Assembly (NCBI GenBank): GCA_019633425.1
Contig: WSUB01000001.1
Span: 620,001-684,000, forward strand
Direction of reading: 5' to 3'
From: Tulasnella sp. 424
Lineage: Eukaryota; Basidiomycota; Agaricomycetes; Cantharellales; Tulasnellaceae
DNA length: 64,000 nucleotides
The notes beneath the pieces were generated by a model. It searched no databases. It saw only the letters and a program-made list of their open reading frames with translations, and had not been told where the DNA came from. Positions 23,670 through 35,393 of this stretch are shown piece after piece. A program made the position numbers and the translations under genes. Position 1 is the stretch's first letter. Each line of letters starts with the position of its first letter.

Positions 23670-24839
23670 ATGCGCCAATTCAACCAGCCCCTGCTCCTTG
23701 GTATTTTCCTGGCCCTGCTATGGATTCCAGCTAGTATCTCCGCCCATAAACGGAACTTGCACAAGGGGGCTCCTGGTTTGACAAATGCAGAACGATTTGC
23801 AAGGTGTGGCGGACGCTGTTTTGCAGGGTTAGAAATGCGCTAACGATGCTCTTCGTTTAGAGGGCTTCCTCCTGCCACTCCACGAAGGCTGTATAGCCCA
23901 GATCGTGTCAAAGGTGTGCCAAGCTTGACGGTTCGTTCTAACATGATTCCTCACTCACGAAAATCTCCCTCGTCTGGTATAGCAACTCGTGATAGTCCAT
24001 CGGGACTTCCATCACCATCATGTGGGTGCCAAGTCGGAGGAGTTGAAGCTTGCGAGCAACGGTGAGGTGCCACGATCCCCGTGTCTATTCAGTGGCACGA
24101 GTCCCAACTTGACCTGGCGATACATCGAAGGTTTTTTGTCCGTGCTTTACAGGCCGACGATCTATCTTATGTCGGATACCTATCCTGGGACGAAGACGAG
24201 GAGATGTGGGTGATATCAGGTTACAACGTTCCGTTCTCTAGCAGCGCATCGACACCGTTTAGTATCTCGACTCGCGACTCCTCGGGAAGATCGATCTATT
24301 TTCACCTCTACTGCCTAGGCGGCGACCATCAATGCGATTCGAGCACAGTCCCGGGCGAGTATGTGTAGAAAATTCCTCATCCGGTGCAATCCACTGGCAG
24401 AAGCTGATGCTGGATATCCCTCTCCTACGTACGCTCCTCTTACCTTCCTAGTCAGCGACCGGGTGTGGTTACTGGAAATGCGCCCCCTTGTAAGCGTCTG
24501 ATCTCATCTGCCAGTGACGAGTTTCTGATTTGATCGCCCTCCTAGCGAGCAGCCCGAACAGGCAGCCATATATATGGTCAGTGGACGAGTCGGGGTACTC
24601 AACAGTTACATGGTCTCAAGCGGGGAACGATTATACGGTCGATTTTTATACCAGTCCCAATTACCAGGTCCGGTAAAAGGATCACAATTTCGTAGCGAGT
24701 CTATCAGCTAACCGTGCACATTTGCTAATCCTTACAGTCTCTGCAGTTCGCATTATCGCCGTCCGACTGGTTTCAAGCCAATCCTTCCACAAGCGACTAC
24801 ATCCGCGTGGTGCGTCGAGATACCAAAATTCTCTACTAA
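23670..24839 (+). CDS. Secreted protein of a basidiomycete family (N-terminal RGLPP arrangement)
   Basis: ATG 23670 opens a clear signal peptide (hydrophobic core LLLGIFLALLWI, cleavage near SISA). Mature sequence GLTNAERFAR is spliced (exon 1 ends 23803, exon 2 starts 23861) to GLPPATPRRLYSPDRVK. The [TN]xxERFARGLPP arrangement is a hallmark of many secreted proteins in mushroom genomes. Later exons encode DDLSYVGYLSWDEDEE, a Ser-rich region, GVVTGNAPPSSSPNRQPYIW and SVDESGYSTVTWSQAG, with a final exon ending at TAA 24837-24839. About seven or eight short exons are needed; the junctions around 24070-24110 and the last intron are uncertain. Biochemical function is unknown. It sits between repeats R1 and R2. 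Confidence 0.6.
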
Positions 24840-25592
24840 GGAGTGATCTCCCTGACTGATTTCCCCTTATTTCGGTGGCATCAGACATTTATTATCTTGG
24901 ACGCGTGTGGAGGCCACTAATTCCTCACGCCGTCACGACCTTACTCCGTCGTACTTCTTAGCCTCGATGGTGTTCCCGAACGCGAGGCATCAGAGGGCAC
25001 CCCCTATCATCGGTGGTTGGGCTCGCCCACTTTATCTCGTTGGATTTAGCTAAAATCAATTCTCTGCCCGCATGGAAGCATGACGGCGCATCAGGCTTTA
25101 CCGTCCGTGTCCCGAGAGTTCTGGTTCGCTATCGACACCCCAATCGTGCCACCCAAACCACATCAGGTTTGCAAGTCCACAACTCCGTTTTCTTCCCACA
25201 AGCGCTTGCCCTCGCATTTCTTGTGAGCCCCCATCGTGTTCAAGTTTGATTTTTGCCTTTCGTTTCCCAGATAGGTGAGCGGCGCCTTGTCTATAAAAGA
25301 GGTGTTGCGCTCTTTGTGTTAGATCCTCATCAATAACTAGAGAGGGATCGGAGCACCGCACTTCTCGAGAGTTTCCATAATTTCACTTGGTACTCTATGA
25401 GTTATTTTGGTGTATTTCTCAGTGAGGAGGTCCAGCCCAAAACACACGCCAATATACATATGTACATAATATAATATTGGCAGATCACAGCAAAGAAAAC
25501 GATAAATTACAGGATACAATCGTACACATTCGTCAATCTCATAGATAAACTTCTCAAGGGTGTCCAACTTCTCTAAGGTTCAGGCATCACGC
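24840..25592. other. Intergenic region with repeat R2
   Basis: It contains repeat R2 (25151-25279), followed 10 bases later by a TATAAAA-like sequence (about 25292). A 76-codon open frame at 25337-25567 on the minus strand has no recognisable features and lies just downstream of the stop of the RING gene copy C. Confidence 0.5.
25151..25279 (+). repeat. Direct repeat R2
   Basis: Partner of R1 at 22553-22689, same orientation, 2.6 kb apart. R1 has a 10-base insertion relative to R2 near the left end. The pair brackets the secreted-protein gene. Confidence 0.8.
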
Positions 25593-27142
25593 TCATCTTC
25601 TGTTATGGGTGGAGGCGTTCCAGTTTCCTCCACCTCTGCCCTGGTGTCGCGATCTCGTTCCTTGAGCAGAGGGCCCTGCCGTTAACACGAACATCGGGGG
25701 GTCGAGACCAGGAATGGGAGAACTTGCACCCGACTGAGCGGATGGGCCAAGATTGAACTGAAATCCAGGTAGAAATTGAGAAGCTTGAGATCCGATCGAA
25801 GACGAGCCTGCGTCTGGTTCTTGAGGACCGCCTAGAGATACCGGGTAGGAAGGTTCGTTAGATCATCGTGGGCGCAGTACGAGGTGAAGGTGTTTAGATG
25901 CGATTTACTGTCGATCAGGTACGCACGCTCAGCGTTTGTCATTGGCCTCAAACGCACAGGGCTGGGAGTGCTGTTACTGGACGAAGGCTCAGATTGCGGT
26001 CCAGAATCAGAAGAGCTGGGCTCGCTGACGTCGAGCTGCTGAGGAGAGTTTCCGTGCGCGTTGCCTTGGGGCTGAGTCGAGCCCGAGGCAGTTTGGCTGT
26101 TGCTGACGGAGACGGAGCTCGAAGTCGACTGCTGAGCATGCATAATCGACGGTCCGGCCGCTACTGCATGGTCATGCGACTGCTCTTGTGATGGAATTGA
26201 CGTTCCTGGCGTGGACAGGTTGACTTGAACTCCGCGACTCTTCCAGCTGGTATAAGGGTTCGGGCTCTAGCAAAAGAATTAAATCAATGTCTAGAGCGAA
26301 CGACACCTAAAAGGTGAATTCGAGCAGGTGCTGCTTACGGGGGCCACCGCATCTGCTGAAACAGCTGCGTCAACGCGTTCAACCGGAGTAAAGAATCTAC
26401 GCATGCATGAGCTCGAATAAGGAAAAAAAATCCATTCGGAGTATGGGGTTATTATTTTCACACTCACGACTTGAGTTTCGATTCCTGCGGGAGATCGCAA
26501 TCAATGCACGCTCAATGGGTTTAGAGAATGAAGTCAGACGTACCAGCTGAGCCAGCTTTTCAGTCATCGCACCAATGAGTGCAGCGTGACTTTCACCGTC
26601 ATGTCTAATTGAAGGGTACACCAATCAGTTCTTTAGATGAATTCAAAAGGGAAGCCAAAACTCACCGAGCCCTCTCAGCATCCAAAAGTCGACTGTAGAC
26701 TGCCCTATCTAGATGCACTTTCCTCAACTGATCGTTCAGTTCTCGGATAGTCCTCTCCTTCTGCGCAAGCTCCTCTTTCTTCTGCGCAAGCTCCTCTTCC
26801 TTTTGAGTAAGGTTCCTTTGAACGTCAGCCATATTGGTAAAATCCATATAGACTCGTCGAACAAGGGAATCGTTTAGCTGGGCGATTTGAAGGGCATTCA
26901 GGATATGAGGTATGGGGTGGTATGGACTCGGAGGAGGTAGAGAGCAGTTCATATAACATCCAACCCTGGCTAACTGTCGAATGCAAGAAAGGCATGCCAC
27001 GTGTCCTAGGGGGGAACCACATATGAATGACGAGGTGATGGAAATTGTTTTCAGATTACTCACCACAGTATGCGAAACAGTAGGCCCGGACAGTGTCCGA
27101 ATTGAACACATGGAAACATAGTGGACATTCGATGCATTCCAT
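25593..27142 (-). CDS. RING/coiled-coil protein, copy C (intact)
   Basis: ATG 27142 starts exon 1 (MECIECPLCFHVF through YCFAYCG), spliced in phase to GHVACLSCIRQLAR and CYMNCS, giving a RING with a final C-x3-C pair as in copies A and B. The block RRVYMDFTNMADV matches RRVYVDFTEIAE of A and B. A shorter coiled coil follows (KEEELAQKKEELAQKERTIREL), then short exons and a Ser/Gln/Pro-rich region. An intron from GTAAAT (about 25908) to CTCTAG (about 25831) joins RAYLID to SGPQEPDAGSS. The C-terminus ends in an RGG-like RHQGRGGGNWN before TGA 25593-25595. It is a putative E3 ubiquitin ligase with unknown target. Confidence 0.75.
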
Positions 27143-27944
27143 GGGTGCGATGGTAGGTCAAGGAATAGTGATAATATTGACTCCTCCATTGGCTTCTGAG
27201 TTGGGTTTTGTACTATCGCGTGGGCTGAAGAGGAAAGCAGAGTCCATGGCGGCAAAATACGACAGGCTACGGAGAGCAAAATATGACGGCTACGGAATTG
27301 AAACCGAAGACCTGAAACGCGCCTCCGAGAGTTTGAACAAAGAATCGCATTTAGCTGATTGCAACGAATGGCTTTGAGACTCGCAATCACTTTGTATCGT
27401 TTCCGATTTCCTCAAGGGACGCCTTGATATATATGTTCAGGACTTTGACGTCATAATGAAACAGAAAAGGGGACAGTCCGCACTTTTCCCTTGCCGGATA
27501 CACGAGGAGGGTGTGGTCGGCGTTAAGGTAGTGCGGCTGAGGACTGAAAGGGAAAATGCGGCGGTATCTATTGCTGGAAATAACCGTGTCAATTTCGGCG
27601 ACCGACTCTTGGTTTGACGGGTCGTTGCCACCACCGTTTCCTTCCCCCGCCCTGTACAGCTGGCTGCGGTCCCTCTTCTCTCCTTCTCCCCCACTCCTTA
27701 AAACTATCTGAACAGCCCTCGACTCTGGAAGTCTCCTAAAACGCGTCTCTCCCCACCATCTCTCACAGGTGAGCTCCTTTGCTGGCGTTGCAGACTGGAC
27801 TGCCGTTGTTCTCAACGCCCAGAGTCGTATCTTCTAACACCCATTTACGTGCCATCCTTTAGACACTCACTTCCACTCTTTCTTTGAACGACACACTCTC
27901 TCAGCCTCTCAACGTATCTCCCTCGTCTTTCTCCTCCAGCCGCA
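27143..27944. other. Divergent intergenic region
   Basis: No gene is supported on either strand. The right third is pyrimidine-rich on the plus strand, which fits a 5' leader for the open frame at 27945. Confidence 0.5.
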
Positions 27945-28439
27945 ATGCCGATCCGAGCCCGTCGTCAAGCACCTACCGCCCTCCGTCTTCACCGTGGTCC
28001 ACTCCCGATGTCTATGGAGGAGCGACACGTTCTACCTCAGCCTCCTTGCCCATCCTTCGTAGCTCCCTCGCTGCGACGAAAGAGCACGGTCCACGACCTT
28101 CCGTCTCGGCCAGCACTCCCTTCCCTCACAATCCCTTCGACCGTTTCATCCTCGGCTTCCGCATCTCCGGATTCATCGTCACCCAACCATCTGTATTCCT
28201 CAGCCTCAGCATCATCAAGCACGTCCTCACTACGACTACACGTCCAGCCTCCGCTTGATCTCACGCAGATGCACTTTGAAGAGTTGAATACCAAGAAGAC
28301 TGTCGGTCCATGGGACAAATCCAAGAGCGTCTTCTCCAGCGAAGGCGCAACAGAAGGAGGGATGAGAGGTTGGGCTCCGCCAATTATTTCTCCGCCGAAA
28401 GCGGTCGTCGTATCGCTTCCATCGTTGGCACACTGCTAG
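27945..28439 (+). CDS. Hypothetical Ser/Pro-rich protein
   Basis: A single-exon frame of 164 codons starts MPIRARRQAPTALRL. The middle is Ser/Ala-rich and presumably disordered. The last third contains MHFEELNTKKTVGPWDKSKS, which looks more constrained. The leader is CT-rich, typical of expressed fungal genes. A competing open frame starts at 27884 in another register, so the choice is not certain. I recognise no family. Confidence 0.45.
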   Translation: MPIRARRQAPTALRLHRGPLPMSMEERHVLPQPPCPSFVAPSLRRKSTVHDLPSRPALPSLTIPSTVSSSASASPDSSSPNHLYSSASASSSTSSLRLHVQPPLDLTQMHFEELNTKKTVGPWDKSKSVFSSEGATEGGMRGWAPPIISPPKAVVVSLPSLAHC

Positions 28440-28797
28440 ACGTCGGTGTCTGTCTGCGGTATAACGTCGGGCTGTACTTTGTGGAACTCGGACCGAACCC
28501 GCTCGCTCTTTCGCTGTGATGTGCTGTGCGCATCCAGATTCCCACTACCCTTATTCTTTTCGACGTTCGGGTTGTCTCTGTTCCACTCGTGTATTTGTAT
28601 GGTCGTTACGTTGTTGCCGCATAGCCCGGCATCGAATGCCAAGCTATCTTCCCACCAACCCCCAACGAGGCCTTCTCGGTCGCGTTGCGCTTATCGTGTG
28701 CAGTAAAGCCCCAAAAGAACAGATGATGGCATCTATTGCAGAAAAATTGTTCAAATGACAACCAAGATAATTCGACTGCGACGGATGGCTGAAGGGT

Positions 28798-29233
28798 CTA
28801 CTTCTTGCCAGACCTAATAATCAAATGTGTGTTAGAAGAAGAAAACCCTCAGCAGTTATACAAGGTACCCACTTCTTGATGCCTCCTCCGATTAGGGGAC
28901 CCTTCTGCTTCGCTATAAAGAAGCAGCCATCAGGATAACTGAAGGTGCACAGGAGATAAGGGGTCCCTTACCTTGTTCAGAGGCCGCCTTCAAGGCCGCA
29001 GCGTCTGCCTTCTGTTTAGCCTTGAAGGCTTTAGTTTCCTATTGATGGAAAGGGCGATAGATAATAAGTCTAGCTAGAGCGATCTCCCTGACGATCAAAG
29101 TCACCTCATCATCTTCAGCTTTCTCCTTCTTGGCAGCCTAAGAGATAGCACTATCAGTCACACATACCGTTAGATTTGATAGAGCTGAAAGTACCTTGAG
29201 TGGTTTAAGCTTTCCTCCTTGTCGTCCTGACAT
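28798..29233 (-). CDS. TMA7: Translation machinery-associated protein 7
   Basis: Five tiny exons, 29233-29195, 29137-29105, 29038-28972, 28912-28873 and 28813-28798, join in frame to 64 residues, the usual length of the family. The peptide starts MSGRQGGKLKPLK, has a Lys/Ala/Glu helix (KAFKAKQKADAAALKAA) and ends GGGIKKSGKK. TMA7 is a small ribosome-associated protein. It is missed by simple ORF scans because every exon is under 70 bases. It is head to head with NUC1, 180 bases apart. Confidence 0.95.
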
Positions 29234-29413
29234 TGATGTGGTGGTTGTGGTTTCGGTTGTGGTTGAACTCCGGACCTCAGGTCCCTTGCAAGGAAGCCTT
29301 GAGGCGGCTGATCGCGGATGTGACCGTACAGCACATCCCCGTCATTCCAAACTTTTCGGTTGCCAGTGCACTTCATCACCTTCCTCACTCAAAACACATA
29401 CAAAAAATCCAAA

Positions 29414-30995
29414 ATGCCAGGCGCATCAGCTCTGCATTTCGCAGCGTTTGGACTCGGAGCCGTACTAGGAGCTGGAGCTACCGCTATCATAACAAAACGG
29501 AAGGATGCCCTGCCGGTCGCACCTCCAGCGCATCATCCGGTGCAGGTTCCATCCCCACAACAACCTCGTCCGGTAATCCAAATAGATGAGAGGAATCGAC
29601 CGCAGATTTCAAACTCGTCGGATATTGCTATGCTTGGAGGAAACGTGCCTGGTGTTTTGAAATACGGTCATCCAGGTTCGTTCGTGGAATGAACGCGCGC
29701 GCGAGTCGTCGGCGGTGCGCGCTCAACGAGGTTCCTCCCGCCCTTTTACTTTCTAGGTCCCACCCCCGACTTCTTGGTACGAAAGGCCTACGTCGCTTCC
29801 TACGATAGGCGGTTGCGCCACCCTGCTTGGGTATGTCCTTGCCGAGCTTTCATTTGACTTGTAGATTCTGAAGCCGGAGGTCGTTGATAGACCGCCGAAC
29901 ACCTCACACTCTCCTCCCTCGGAAAATCTCGCGTCGACGGGTCCAACCCAGATGCTCCAAAGGGCGACAGAGGCAAATCGGAATTCCTCGAGGATCCCGC
30001 CATTCCAACGCCTTTCCGCGCAAGAATGCAGGATTACTTCCGGAGCGGTTACGATCGTGGACACATGTACGGGCTCCGTATTTCTTCAAAGTTGTCTGAA
30101 AAACACTGATAAAATGCGTTTTGGCCCGTGTAGGGTGCCCGCTGCAGATGCCAAGTCCTCTCAGGAAGCGATGAACGAGACGTTCTTCCTTACCAACATT
30201 GCTCCTCAAGTCGGGGATGGTTTCAACAGACATTGCAAGTGTTGCCTTCCAGTTCATCTTCGGAATCAATCTAACACTGCATATTGCTCGTAGATTGGGT
30301 GTACCTTGAAGACTGGTGCCGCCGACAAACCTCTGTGTACGCTCCTTCACCTTCCGTTCCTTTCTAAAGCCCTTGACTAAGACTTTCATCTATTAGCTTC
30401 TCCGACGTCTACGTATTTACTGTACCACTTTACCTCCCCAAGCAAGAAGCTGACGGGAAGTGGCGAACGGTGCGAGCTTCCACGACAACCGCTCGTCCTG
30501 CCGTCTGACGTGGTTTCGGTTCGCAGACTTACGAGGTTATTGGGTCTCCACCGAACGTAGCTGTGCCCACCCACTTCGCCAAGGTGGTTCTAGGCACGAA
30601 GCCTTCGTCTCCTAGCACGCCCAGTATCCAAGAGTAAGTTGTTCGCGGGGGGCCAAGTTCCAGAGCTTGACGACAACTCCTCTAGGTTATCTCTTGGAGC
30701 CTTCGTCCTTCCAAACGCTCCCATACCAGACGATACTCCTTTGACGAATTTCGCAGTTCCGGGTAGGTTAATTCCTTTACTCCTTTCTCGCCTGTACCTC
30801 TGACGCATTCGATCGTTCTTTCGTGCAGTGGATTCCGTGGAGAGAGCCGCGGGCCTCACCCTCTTCTCGGACGCCATTAAGCAAGGCTCGAAGAACATAT
30901 GCCAGACATCAAAATGCGAGGTCATCGTCCGAAGGTTCGATGATGCCAATCGACAGAGCCAGAAGCGGATTTCTGCGCCTTCCGGTAGAGTTTAA
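29414..30995 (+). CDS. NUC1: Mitochondrial endonuclease G (DNA/RNA non-specific nuclease)
   Basis: ATG 29414 opens an N-terminal hydrophobic segment (ALHFAAFGLGAVLGAGATAII) that fits mitochondrial inner-membrane targeting. The nuclease domain includes DFLVRKAYVASYDRR, AEHLTLSSL, the catalytic SGYDRGHM, then DAKSSQEAMNETFFLTNIAPQ with the metal-binding Asn, and FNRHYWVYLEDWCR. The stop is TAA 30993-30995. About seven exons are needed. One intron (donor T|GCAAGT at about 30236) is GC-AG and is required to read FNRHYWVY. NUC1 degrades nucleic acids in mitochondria and takes part in cell death and recombination. Its stop faces the SPT16 stop 162 bases away. Confidence 0.92.
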
Positions 30996-31157
30996 TTTAT
31001 TAGGACAGTACTATCGAGGAATAGACAAGAGGATTCGCGACACGGTGGAAGATTGATCTCGATAGCGTGAAAACAGGGCGATAAATAGGCTAGCACACAG
31101 GGGGAACAGGAAAGAATCGCAGGCAACGGAGAGAAAGATGATGAAATCTTGTGGCAT

Positions 31158-34100
31158 TTACTTCTTCCCTTTGCCTTTCTTGACAGGTCGATCAGATTCG
31201 CTTCCCGATCCGTGACCGCGACCGTCATCTCGTCGCTTCTTGTCCGCTGATAAAATAACGTCAAATCGAGAATCAGTCCATGAAACCAAATTGATCGAGG
31301 ATAGCTGGACACGCACATTTGGCAGCCTTCCGCTCCAATTCATCCCAGTCCTCTCCACTTTCGTCGTCGGAGAAGGCTTCAGATCCGCTCTCACTAGCAG
31401 CCGAATCTTCCGAATAGTCGTCAGATTCGCTAGCAGCAGACGAACTTGAGGCGTCGTCATCTTCCTCCATTTCGAACTCGGATTCCTCGCTTGACGCGTC
31501 GCTTGCGTCGCTGCCAGCCTCTCCCACGGCTGTTCCTCCTAGGAAGCCCCATCCACCCTCCTTGAAGAATTCGTACGGGTTCTCATTGATGTTCTTCATG
31601 ATGTTACCCCAGTTCAAGTTGACGGGGCCCTCAGCAAGCGGAACATCGACAGAGCTGCATCGATTGTCGTCAGAGTACTATACGACTTGGCGAAACAATA
31701 TTTGACTTACTCCAACCATTCCTTGACATTGTCCAGCTGATTAGAGGGAATGGAATTGATTTGAAGTGGCTGACGAGAGAAGTCTTTGAAAATGAGGACC
31801 ATGTCGAACTGCTTCAGCCCGAACTGAACACGCTCGAGGGAAGCAATTTCGATATCCGCGAGCGTGACGACGAGGAACGGCGGATCCGCGAGGTGGACCA
31901 GACAGTCCGTTGTAGGTTGGAGCTTCACGTTCGTTCGGAAAGGAACACCTTCGAATGCCAGCTCCGCGAAAGGAATGTCGACTTCCAGTCTCTCGTCGCT
32001 CTGCCCACCAAGAGGTCAATACATTATGCTTTGTTTGTAACCGTATCCAATACTCACTGCTTCGGCAATTTTTTCTGCAAAGTACTTAAACTCTTTGTTC
32101 AACGCTTGTCGTCGCTTCCGCTCCTGTTGTTCAAGCTCGATTTCGTCTTCGTCTCCATAGCGGTACTTGCGCTTCCGATTGCCAGTTTCGTCGAATTGGA
32201 CATCGGAGGCCTCGCGGTAGACTTGCACGTCTTTGGTCTTCTTCTTTCCAATCATAATGGGCGCTTTGAGATGGAAGTGGACAATGACGAGCATTTCATT
32301 ATCGCAAGGTTGGAAGAAGAGGTGCTTGATATTGTTGAACAGGAGATCTGGATAGCAAGATAATTCGGTCAAGAGGCGTAACAAGGAACAACTCAGTCGG
32401 GCGTACCAATCTTGTGACCGAGAGGGGACACATATCGAAGACCGTTTTGATGGATTTCGAGATCTCCAGGCAAGCGCTTGCCATCGGTTGCGGGACGAAC
32501 GAAAACCTCGGGAAGCCGGACCGGGCGTTTGCCTAGGGGTTCGGTCAGAAACTGATCGATATGACTGAACGGAATTGCGTACCTTTGATTTCCTGGAGAT
32601 TGTCCTGTTCTACGACGTCTGCCATGGCTTTCTTCTCCTGCTCCCGCTTATTGACTTCTTTCTTCAACTCCTGGATAGCTTTGTAGAGGTTATCAAAGCG
32701 ATGACTGTCCGTGCTGCGGTAGGAGACCGATCGAATGAAAGTGGAGTTGGCGTCTTCAAACGGCTGGAATTTGTTGTCAGTTGTCATCTAGAATTGTAGC
32801 CTGGGATATACGCACTGTGTCTTCCTTCTTGCCAGCAAGCTGACCAGGCGTTTGGAAGTTGATGCGAAGGTAGGTGAACTCTCCTTCGTCGGACTTGCTG
32901 GCATTTTTGATAACATTGATGTGGAAGGGGACGGCGAAGCCGTTGATTGGCAGAACAACAGAGGAGTTCTTCCGGTCGACATAAATCTGCGGGTCCACGT
33001 CAGTATTTAAAAACAAGTAGTGCCTGGTCCCAACGACATACTCGGAGACTTTCGGCTTCCTTTGGAAGTGCAGCTTCGCCCTTGTAGCTCTGGAACTTCT
33101 TGAAGATCTTGCCATCCTCGCGCCCGGTACGATCGTCCTCTCCCGCAAAGCGGGCAATTCCTTCTTCCTGTCGTTGGGAGTGGAGCTCCTTTTGATGTGT
33201 AGCGATACGTGCTAAAAGACTAGTCGCAGCTTCGGGGTCCATGAATTGCTGTCGGGTCTTGGCTCGAAGAACCTTTGAACCAGCCTGGACACCCTTCAGC
33301 TCGCCCTTCTTCGGGGAAGCGCCATTGGGTTTAGACTTTGCGGGCTTCGAGTCACCGTTTGCCTTGGACTTGCCCTTCGGAGCTGGTTCATCGTCCTGAC
33401 CCAGGATTTAGCTTACGTTGGCGGAAAACGTCGACTAGAGCTTACGTTGAACGAGAATAAGACATCCTTGAATGTCTTAATTCCCTCCGTTAAGCAGACG
33501 CCTTTTTCCTCCCCGACTTTGACGGTATCGGTAAGAAGTAGCGAATACCTACCCATAGGAAGGTTAATGACACGCGAAAAGGGAGGAGTGTTAAGAGTGC
33601 CTACTTCTTGCCATCCTCTCCAACGACGTCCGTGAAGGCGAGGATTAGATTGAACACCATGCCTGCCTTTAAGAGACGAGAATTCTTGGGGCCTAGAACA
33701 TACGAACTATCTCGGAATTCGAGGCCCATCTGGTAGTGGGGGGGGGGGGGTCAGGAATTCTCCGGAAGAAAGACGGATGCAAACGGACGTACACCCCAGC
33801 CTACGTTCTTCGGAAGATGCTTCTCCAGTTCGGGATTCTTAGCTTTTACGGTATTGACCACATGTTGGTAGACTTCCCGGGCCACCGTGCCATCTTTTAA
33901 CTTGGTAAGAACTTCGGATTGCAGTGAAAGCAGGAGCTCATATTGTTGCTCTTGAGTCTAGTATGGCGCGTAAGGTAAGGGAGCCGCGTAACTTCTTGCT
34001 ATTTCACCTCACCTTGTTACCATCCACCAAGAACGTTCGTGCCATATTCGCGCAATAGCCACGGTACTTCATCCCGAGTGAGACGAGTATTATACCTTCG

Positions 34101-35253
34101 TGGCCCATCTGATCCTCCGTTGACATTGCGCTGAACCGGATATCATACCCCGAAGAACTTGTCTTGCTTTGCACGATTGGCGGATAGATGAATTCCATGG
34201 AAGTGAAGTCGATATCGCTGGCGTTCTTAGCTTTACCGAAGACCCTCATATCAGGTTTGGTTCCATCCCCCAACTTAGCGTCTATGCTGTCCGCAAGCGC
34301 TTGATGAGTAGTTTTTGAGCCACGGTCCAAGATCAATTCCAGTTTGGGGACGAAATGTGCACTCAAAAGGACTGAGGCAACATTGGCGCTGGTTCGGATG
34401 AGTTTCTACCGGATGGAGGTCAATTTTCCAACCACAAGTTGATAAGGCAAAATTATTACCATTTCTTCCGAATCTTTCACTGCCATGCATGCTGATAAGG
34501 AAGCGGAAATGTCTACATTGTCGAATTTATGGTTGCTGGCATCCAAGGCATTTTTCCATTCGTCCACGAGTCGTCCGGTGTGTTGTTCTTTCGTCAATGT
34601 ACCGATCCGTTTCTGGTGTGCAGAAAATAGTGAGTGAGCTGTGGTGCAAGCATGGCTGGGGCACATACTCCGGTCGACATGACCTCCAGCAGTTTCGGGA
34701 TTGCATTGGTTGGAGGATCTTTCGGCTTTCCCTGGAGCAAGAGCTCAATGGGCATGGTCGAATTTGGGCCTATCAGTTGATTAAGGATCTTCCCTGAAGA
34801 CGTTGAAGACGTATAAGCCAACATGTTTCCAGATAATCTGCGAGCGGTAGTACCTTTCGTTGCCGAGCACACAAAATAAATCTTGTCTTTAAGAATAAGC
34901 ATGATTGTGGAGGGGAATTCGTAGCCCAAAAGCCATATCTGGGGTGTGGTTTCAATTCCGACGGGTGAGGCTTGGGCAAAGAATGAGGCGAAAGACGCGT
35001 CCAATAACGCACCTGGAAAGCTGTGCTCTTCCTGTCAGGCTCATCGTCTCCAGCAGGGTCTCCGATCGCCACAAGAAGCGCGTCGACTCCAGTCATGGAC
35101 TCGAGTTCGGGCGAGCTACCGGCATTCTAGAGAGCCAGCGTTAATGGACGATGTATGAAACGACACATGGGTTCGACATACATTCCAGGCATCCACGACA
35201 GTTTTAATCCTTGCAAAGAACAGGTTCGCGTTGAGCTTGACCTCGTCGGGCAT
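31158..35253 (-). CDS. SPT16: FACT complex subunit SPT16
   Basis: ATG 35253 starts [16 protein letters not shown]. The N-terminal aminopeptidase-like domain follows ([34 protein letters not shown]), then the dimerisation and Rtt106-like middle domains ([23 protein letters not shown] region; [23 protein letters not shown]) and a strongly acidic tail with a final basic segment ending KKGKGKK. SPT16 with POB3 forms FACT, the histone chaperone that opens and rebuilds nucleosomes. The gene has about twelve exons. One intron has a run of about 12 C on the coding strand just before its acceptor (33738-33750). It shares a 140-base promoter with EDE1. Confidence 0.93.
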
Positions 35254-35393
35254 GATTGTTTTGAAGGGAAAGGTGTGTGGAGGACTGAGGCGTCACGGTA
35301 CGAGGAGCAAAACTCAAGGCTCACGTTCCCACGGTTGGAGGTGACATCTCCGTCATCCTTTCCTCCCCTCCTCCCTCCAACTCCCCATTTATT

